Assembly: GCA_040882265.1 (NCBI GenBank)
Contig: JBBEBO010000136.1
Span: forward strand, 1-18,706
Direction: 5' to 3'
DNA from: Brumimicrobium sp040882265
Lineage (GTDB): Bacteria > Bacteroidota > Bacteroidia > Flavobacteriales_D > Crocinitomicaceae
DNA: 18,706 nucleotides
Below are positions 14,647 through 18,706 of this stretch, piece after piece (the stretch's first letter is position 1; each line of letters begins with the position of its first letter). Under the pieces are notes generated by a model, which saw only the letters and a program-made list of their open reading frames with translations, was not told where the DNA came from and ran no database searches. Both the position numbers and the translations under genes were made by a program.

Positions 14647-15351
14647 TTATTGAACAATAACTTTCTTAGTTAATACTTGATTCTCATATCTTAGTTTCAC
14701 AATATAGAATCCATTTTCAGAAAGGTTGGTTTTAAAATTACCACTTGTGTTTTCTGAAAAGACTAACCTCCCACTTAAATTATAAATTTCTAAGTTATAA
14801 TCTTCAAATTCACTTGTTTCAACTGTAAGTGTATTGTTATAATTATACACATTAAATGTCTCATCTAAGGTTTCATTTGTGATATTAACTACATTTTCTC
14901 CTTCAAATGTAACACTTTTTAATCCAAAAGATGGTCCTGAAGTTAAATACTCATTAAAAACTATCTTGGGATTTTTTATATAATCATTAACTTGAATAGT
15001 TACAATATCATTAGAGGGATTATAATTAAAAATTACTTCATTACCATCATTATAAAAGGAAACATTGAATTCACTAAAATTCGTACCTTGTGTAAATTCT
15101 AATATGACATTATTAGTTTGTCCTTCATATTGAGGTTTATATATAACATTATCTTCATTCCATAAGGTTAATTTGACCTTACATCCCACTTCTTCTACAA
15201 TTGTTTGTCCTTCAGTAGTAAAATTATCAAGATTAAAACCACCATCATCACCTACTGGATATGGACATCCAAATGTAGTCTGTGAGTTAGAAGTTAAAGA
15301 GAAAGAAAGTAACATCATTGTTACCAGAGAAAAAGTAAATATTCTTTTCAT
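14647..15351 (-). CDS. Secreted T9SS-sorted protein, tandem paralogue 2
   Basis: The 234-residue middle gene of the operon has the same plan as its neighbours: signal peptide 1-24, TTFGC with Cys29, Cys57 in VGCKVKLTLW, a variable middle, and the T9SS sorting domain beginning near NITNETLDETFNVYNYNN and ending LTKKVIVQ. The divergence between sisters is concentrated in residues 30-150, while leader and tail are nearly fixed. The spacers on both sides (31 and 35 bases) share the TATTAATTCGATTC motif, so the duplication unit included the intergenic DNA. Its 5' end shares 48 identical bases (15280-15327) with paralogue 3. The function of the mature domain is not recognised. Confidence 0.86.
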   Translation of the reverse strand: MKRIFTFSLVTMMLLSFSLTSNSQTTFGCPYPVGDDGGFNLDNFTTEGQTIVEEVGCKVKLTLWNEDNVIYKPQYEGQTNNVILEFTQGTNFSEFNVSFYNDGNEVIFNYNPSNDIVTIQVNDYIKNPKIVFNEYLTSGPSFGLKSVTFEGENVVNITNETLDETFNVYNYNNTLTVETSEFEDYNLEIYNLSGRLVFSENTSGNFKTNLSENGFYIVKLRYENQVLTKKVIVQ

Positions 15352-15386
15352 AATTTTATATTTGTTTTAGGTATTAATTCGATTCT

Positions 15387-16115
15387 TTATTGAACAATCA
15401 CTTTCTTAGTCAATATCTCGTTTTCAAATTCTAATTTTACAATGTAGAATCCATTCTCAGAAAGATTAGTTTTAAAATTACCTCTTGCATTTTCTGAAAA
15501 TACTAACCGACCACTTAAACTATAAACTTGTAAGTTATAAACTTCAAATTCACTTGTTTCAATAGTAAGGGTGTTATTATAGTTATACACATTGAAAGTT
15601 TCATCTAAGGTTTCATTTGTGATGTTAGCTACATTTGTTCCTTCAAATATAACATTTTTAACTACAAAAATAGTTCCCAAAGTATTATTATCTTTAAAGA
15701 CTATCTTGGGGTTTTTGACATAATTACCAACTTGAATAACCGCGATATCATCATTAGTAACAGTAAAATCAAATTCACCAACTTCATCACCATCATTAAA
15801 AAGGAAAACCTTGAAATCATCATAATCCGCACCATCTGAAAGTTCTAATATAACATTATCAGTTTCTTCTCCATCCTTGTTTTGATATGGTGGTTCGTAT
15901 GGAATGGTTAAACTATTCCACAATTCTAATTTAACACCACAATTTTGTTCTTCAACACTTGTTTGACCTTCTTCAGTAGTAAAATCACCAAGATTAAAAT
16001 CTTCACCTACATCTACTTGATCTCGACACCCAAATGTATGGGTCTGTGAGTTAGAAGTTAAAGAGAAAGAAAGTAACATCATTGTTACCAGTAAAAAGTT
16101 AAATAATTTTTTCAT
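15387..16115 (-). CDS. Secreted T9SS-sorted protein, tandem paralogue 3 (first gene of operon)
   Basis: The 242-residue product leads the operon behind a TATATTTG promoter. Signal peptide 1-24 is followed by HTFGC (Cys30), a FTTEEGQTSVEEQNC segment (Cys59) and LWNSLTIPYEPPYQ shared with paralogue 1. The variable middle is acidic and rich in Asp, Asn and Glu. The type A T9SS sorting domain runs to LTKKVIVQ. Mature proteins are acidic, without known catalytic motifs, and could be adhesins, matrix proteins or secreted binding proteins; this is a guess. The sequence LEFENEILTKK near the end is closer to the + strand paralogue at 11711 than the LRYENQ of paralogues 1 and 2. Confidence 0.86.
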   Translation of the reverse strand: MKKLFNFLLVTMMLLSFSLTSNSQTHTFGCRDQVDVGEDFNLGDFTTEEGQTSVEEQNCGVKLELWNSLTIPYEPPYQNKDGEETDNVILELSDGADYDDFKVFLFNDGDEVGEFDFTVTNDDIAVIQVGNYVKNPKIVFKDNNTLGTIFVVKNVIFEGTNVANITNETLDETFNVYNYNNTLTIETSEFEVYNLQVYSLSGRLVFSENARGNFKTNLSENGFYIVKLEFENEILTKKVIVQ

Positions 16116-16136
16116 AATTAAGTGTTTAATGTCCTA

Positions 16137-16144
16137 CAAATATA
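16137..16144 (-). promoter_or_regulatory. -7 promoter element of the T9SS paralogue operon
   Basis: The - strand reads TATATTTG, an exact TAnnTTTG match 21 bases before the ATG at 16115. No further promoter is apparent in the 31- and 35-base gaps inside the cluster, so the three genes are probably one transcript. Confidence 0.62.
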
Positions 16145-16260
16145 TGAAAATTATACGGATGATTTAATATTTGAAACTACAAACTCTTTAGATCGTGATC
16201 CAATGAACTGTTTAGTATGGTAATAACAAAATTAATGTAAAAATAAAATATTTACTAGGG

Positions 16261-16295
16261 CTCTAACAGGTTAGGCTCAAAATACTGTTATAGAG
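16261..16295. repeat. Imperfect inverted repeat CTCTAACAG / CTGTTATAGAG
   Basis: CTCTAACAG (16261-16269) pairs with CTGTTATAGAG (16285-16295) with a two-base bulge. It lies between the T9SS operon and the stop-interrupted reading frame that ends at 16296, and could be a terminator-like hairpin or another boundary repeat. The rest of 16145-16295 shows no gene. Confidence 0.4.
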
Positions 16296-16442
16296 TTAGT
16301 AATATCTCTGGGTATTCATTGGTTTTTTTTGATTTGTTAGATATAATAACCAAAAACTTACTGTAGTCTGGAATCTCAATCTCGCTTTAGCTTTGGTTTC
16401 GTCAACAACTTCATTGCCATAAATATTTTTAAAATTTACTGT
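16296..16442 (-). pseudogene. In-frame continuation beyond the stop of the 40-residue gene
   Basis: Directly after the TAA of the 40-residue gene (16443-16445) the same frame stays open for 48 codons (TVNFKNIYGNEVVDETKAKA at the start) until TAA at 16296-16298. The first 25 or so residues look protein-like; the remainder is less convincing. This suggests an older gene of about 89 residues cut by a nonsense change, or chance openness. No recoding signal is evident around the stop. Confidence 0.3.
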
Positions 16443-16565
16443 TTAAAGGTCATTGTCCTTAACTTGAAGAATTTCTTTTAAGTCATCTTTTGTCAAATAT
16501 GAACCAACAAATTTGTCACTGTCGTTAAGGTCAAAAATTCCTTCTGGTCTTAATAATATCGCCAT
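16443..16565 (-). CDS. Very small protein (40 residues), possibly a truncated gene
   Basis: The frame begins ATG at 16565, one base after the stop of the 61-residue gene, and encodes 40 residues starting MAILLRPEGIFDLNDSDKFV and ending LQVKDNDL. The tight spacing suggests co-translation with the 61-residue gene. The product is acidic and is not recognised as any family. The frame continues in phase after its TAA, so it may be the 5' part of a broken gene. A two-gene toxin-antitoxin layout is possible from size and spacing alone, but no toxin or antitoxin motif is seen. Confidence 0.45.
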   Translation of the reverse strand: MAILLRPEGIFDLNDSDKFVGSYLTKDDLKEILQVKDNDL

Positions 16566-16566
16566 T

Positions 16567-16752
16567 TTACAAGTCTAATATTTCTATGAGCCTGATCGCT
16601 CTTTTATTTACTTTAACCAATGCTTTGATTTCTTTTCTCAATTCTGGGTCTGCATTTGAATAATATTTTTCTAATAAATCCAAGTCTTGAAGTTCGTTAT
16701 CAAGGTCTTTGATTTCTTTTTTCAATAGTTCAATTTCTTCTTGTGGTGTCAT
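16567..16752 (-). CDS. Small coiled-coil protein of unknown function
   Basis: The 61-residue product is almost entirely charged heptad-like helix (MTPQEEIELLKKEIKDLDNE, then LQDLDLLEKYY and KEIKALVKVNKRAIRLIEIL). A coiled coil is expected over residues 4-30, with a second helix after the SNADPE turn. It has no signal peptide. It is the upstream partner of the 40-residue gene and is separated from the DUF3644-like gene by a 140-bp palindromic element. No clear promoter is seen; if not expressed from its own start, it may be read from upstream. Confidence 0.55.
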   Translation of the reverse strand: MTPQEEIELLKKEIKDLDNELQDLDLLEKYYSNADPELRKEIKALVKVNKRAIRLIEILDL

Positions 16753-16779
16753 TATTAGTGTCGTCTTTTAAAATGTCCT

Positions 16780-16919
16780 ATAACGGTCCTCTAGTACGGC
16801 TAGTATCGTGCAAATACTAACATACCTTTCAGTTTAACTTTTAATTTTCTAAATATACCAAAACTTTCGGTTTAGCTCCTAGAAGCTATTGGCTATACTA
16901 GATGTTGGCATTTCGTTAT
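16780..16919. repeat. 140-bp imperfect palindromic boundary element
   Basis: The ends are complementary: ATAACG (16780-16785) with CGTTAT (16914-16919), and TCTAGTA (16790-16796) with TACTAGA (16896-16902). Inside are a hairpin, TAGTAT (16801-16806) with ATACTA (16814-16819), and a near-repeat of 13 bases, CTTTCAGTTTAAC (16826-16838) and CTTTCGGTTTAGC (16864-16876). The element ends one base before the stop codon of the DUF3644-like gene. An 11-base part, ATGTTGGCATT (16902-16912), recurs inverted on the other side of that gene. From memory, similar palindromic spacers occur between single-gene units in Flavobacteriia islands; this has not been checked. Confidence 0.5.
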
Positions 16920-16920
16920 T

Positions 16921-18015
16921 TTATCCATTCACTTCAAATTGAGCAATATCAAAACTTTCTTTAGCTTTAAATTTCGCTTTCCAAATATCTTTTGTCAAAA
17001 CTCCATCTTTTACTCCTCTTATAATTAATTCAGCCCAAGCATCTTGATAAACATAATCATCGTGTACTTCATCATAGTGACAATAATTTGCATTAGTATC
17101 AAATGGGTCATCAATATTATTTGCACTTCCTGGTCTTATTTTAAAACAACAATATAGACACTTGTGGTCGTAATGGTTAATTGTAAAATCTATTTCTGAA
17201 TTTACTTTCGTAATTACATCACTTGGTTTTCTTCTACCGGGATTAATTGCTTCTTTTTTGATGACCTTGTCTTTTATGATTGCTGTTACTTTTTCATAAT
17301 TTTCGCGATCAGCCTCAGATATTGAATTCCAATTAACAAATTCTACTGCTAAGTCGTTGCGATTAGTATTTGAAATTTTCGGCACTTGAATTAGCTTAAT
17401 GCTATACTCTTGAGTATTAAAAATTTCATCTGATAATGAATTTCTGTAAGTTTCAATAAAGTTTTTTAGTTCTTTAATCTCTTTCGATAATAATTTTTTA
17501 CTCGCTTTAAGCTGTGATTTTTTCCTTAATCGGGAAAACTGAATAGAAAAAGATAAGCTTTCGTTTAAAGCATATTCCTCCCCAAAAAAATCTATCAAAG
17601 TATTTTCATAATTATAAAGTAAAGATTGACATTCACCGAATATCATTATTCCAACTTCGTCTCGGTCAATATGGCGATGTTCGATTTTATTTCTTAGTTT
17701 AATAAAAAAATTCAAGTTTGATTTTACAGAAGTTGGGATTGCTCCGTGTTTTGTAATACACGTTTTTAGTTCCCAAGATTTCTTTTCTCCGTCAATAGTT
17801 TGATATCTACCATTAGAATTTTTATAATAATATTTACTTCCAATTGTATTATTAAAATGAGCATGAAAAAGTCGAGTCCAAGCCATTATCATTTGAGTAA
17901 TAAAACCCTCAACTCTGAATGGTGTTCTTGGTTTATTATAAATTTCCACTGCCAAAAGAGCTGATTCAATTGAGCTTTCAAGAGTCGATTTTGTTTTCCC
18001 TTTTCTTAGTGTCAT
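16921..18015 (-). CDS. DUF3644-like protein with HEPN-type Rx4H motif
   Basis: The 364-residue product opens with ESALLAVEIYNKPRTPFRVE and FITQMIMAWTRLFHAHF, the pattern of DUF3644 proteins. An RNKIEH motif (Arg108 to His113) in a helical region matches the Rx4-6H signature of HEPN ribonucleases. Residues 160-260 are Lys-rich and helical. The C-terminal part holds KCLYCC (Cys286, Cys289, Cys290) and YCHYDEVHDDYVY (Cys312, His313), which might bind zinc or form a nucleic-acid-binding module. HEPN proteins often act in anti-phage or toxin systems by cutting RNA; a defence role here is inference from the motif and island setting. It is flanked by inverted ATGTTGGCATT copies (16902-16912 and 18042-18052), suggesting a single-gene mobile unit. 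Confidence 0.72.
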   Translation of the reverse strand: MTLRKGKTKSTLESSIESALLAVEIYNKPRTPFRVEGFITQMIMAWTRLFHAHFNNTIGSKYYYKNSNGRYQTIDGEKKSWELKTCITKHGAIPTSVKSNLNFFIKLRNKIEHRHIDRDEVGIMIFGECQSLLYNYENTLIDFFGEEYALNESLSFSIQFSRLRKKSQLKASKKLLSKEIKELKNFIETYRNSLSDEIFNTQEYSIKLIQVPKISNTNRNDLAVEFVNWNSISEADRENYEKVTAIIKDKVIKKEAINPGRRKPSDVITKVNSEIDFTINHYDHKCLYCCFKIRPGSANNIDDPFDTNANYCHYDEVHDDYVYQDAWAELIIRGVKDGVLTKDIWKAKFKAKESFDIAQFEVNG

Positions 18016-18041
18016 TTAATTCTCGGAAGTTTTTTTTAATG

Positions 18042-18052
18042 AATGCCAACAT
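18042..18052. repeat. Second copy of the 11-base boundary motif
   Basis: AATGCCAACAT is the exact reverse complement of ATGTTGGCATT at 16902-16912. The two copies bracket the DUF3644-like gene, this one 26 bases before its start codon. Confidence 0.5.
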
Positions 18053-18340
18053 GTTTATATAAAGTAAAAATGTACACTATATTTTCTTTAATTCTTGCTA
18101 AGAGCACAATTTACTGTTTTTATTTAAAATCAAATTTAATGTTTTTTTAAATAATAAAGGACTAAGTTTTAGATTTACCAACAACTACAGCTTTTATTAG
18201 CTGGAGAAAAAAGGAATTTATAAGAATATTTACATACTATTTTCTTTTGTCTTTGGCGTTGGTTGGAAATGAAATAAGATTGAACATTGAGCGTAAGCGA
18301 GAGCGCACGCGATTGCCGTAGAGCTTTTCGATTTATACTT
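18053..18340. other. Gap with no supported gene before the helicase-loader gene
   Basis: No convincing coding sequence is seen. The left part (to about 18240) is very AT-rich. A short GC-rich patch with self-complementary GCGT (18291-18294) and ACGC (18307-18310) stands out, and may be a hairpin past the end of the DnaC-like gene, though no T-run follows. Confidence 0.4.
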
Positions 18341-18706
18341 TCACTTCCTCTTATCAACCGTCTCCTTAGGAAAACTGATGAGGTTAAACATTTTCCTCAG
18401 TCTTGATCTTACTCGGTTGCCGTATAAATCACAAAGTTCATCTGCATTCAAGTTTGTTGTAGCATGTGTTATAATCCCATGATTAACTTGGAGTTTGTAT
18501 CGTTTTAATAGGATTTCAGCCATTGTGTTGAAGTCGCTTCCGTAATGTTTTTTGTTGGTTTCTGCTCCTAGATCATCGAAGCATAGGATTTTATGTCGAT
18601 TTCCTTCTCTTTGGATTACATCGGTTCCTTCCTTGTGAAATTCTAGAGCTATGTCTGTTGCTGATTTTATGACGTAATCTTGTTCTGGGAAGAGGAATTG
18701 ACGCAT
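18341..18706 (-). CDS. DnaC-like AAA+ ATPase / helicase loader, 5' end outside the window
   Basis: The visible 121 residues are the C-terminal part of a DnaC/IstB-like AAA+ ATPase: Walker B ILCFDDLG (visible residues 40-47), sensor-I type TTN (83-85), and the arginine-finger region YGNRVRSRLRKMF (95-107). The Walker A P-loop is absent, so the gene must continue beyond the right edge; the Met at the edge is internal or accidental. Such proteins load the replicative helicase and are frequent in phages and integrative elements. Its presence supports the view that the right half of the window is a mobile region. It ends VDKRK before the stop at 18341, and no IstA transposase partner is seen. Confidence 0.8.
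   Translation of the reverse strand: MRQFLFPEQDYVIKSATDIALEFHKEGTDVIQREGNRHKILCFDDLGAETNKKHYGSDFNTMAEILLKRYKLQVNHGIITHATTNLNADELCDLYGNRVRSRLRKMFNLISFPKETVDKRK

Noticed and set aside
18175..18357. A 60-residue - strand frame overlapping the end of the DnaC-like gene
   Set aside because: It has only a TTG start, overlaps the loader gene's end by 17 bases, and has an odd basic composition with no family resemblance.
11399..18706. A second copy of the tmRNA 3' end as an attachment site
   Set aside because: I looked for the T-arm and AGCTCC end in the right half and found none, so no att pair is claimed within the window.
1..18706. CRISPR arrays, tRNA or rRNA genes, insertion sequences
   Set aside because: No regularly spaced repeats, no tRNA or rRNA sequences apart from the tRNA-like part of ssrA, and no transposase genes were recognised.

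Overview
The window looks like chromosomal DNA of a marine-type member of the Flavobacteriaceae (Bacteroidota). The reasons are low GC content, repeated TAnnTTTG -7 promoter elements typical of the Bacteroidota sigma factor, type IX secretion (T9SS) C-terminal sorting domains, and flavobacterial-style housekeeping proteins. This is inferred from sequence features; no database search was made.

Positions 1-11450 are ordinary core genome. On the + strand there is a CvfB-like S1/winged-helix RNA-binding protein. Facing it on the - strand is aconitase, with a shared hairpin terminator between them, followed by a NYN-LOTUS nuclease-like protein. A three-gene - strand operon (FlaA1/WbpM-type nucleotide-sugar dehydratase, then hotdog thioesterase, then secreted MORN-repeat protein) comes next. 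After it is a pyrE-SRPBCC operon, divergent by only 8 bp from a NUDIX hydrolase. Two coupled + strand envelope genes (a small secreted protein and a DUF2490-like beta-barrel) lead to the tmRNA gene ssrA, which ends in a strong terminator.

Positions 11450-18706 are accessory in character and start directly behind ssrA, a common integration target. This part holds a small secreted T9SS-sorted protein (+), a minimal tyrosine recombinase (-) with intact catalytic residues but no N-terminal arm-binding domain, and beside it a perfect 11-7-11 bp inverted repeat with the geometry of a tyrosine-recombinase core site. Next come a small unknown gene and an operon of three tandem T9SS-sorted paralogues whose signal-peptide DNA is identical over long stretches. 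The far end holds two tiny overlapping-style genes (one followed in frame by a stop-interrupted extension), a 140-bp palindromic boundary element, a DUF3644-like protein with a HEPN-type Rx4H motif, and the 3' part of a DnaC-like helicase loader that runs off the right edge.

The best candidate for an undescribed system is the recombinase, its 11-7-11 site and the surrounding family of four secreted paralogues, which would fit a mobile or phase-variable surface-protein locus. The second candidate is the DUF3644 gene framed by palindromic repeats, which resembles a cassette-like defence gene. Both are inferences from layout and motifs.
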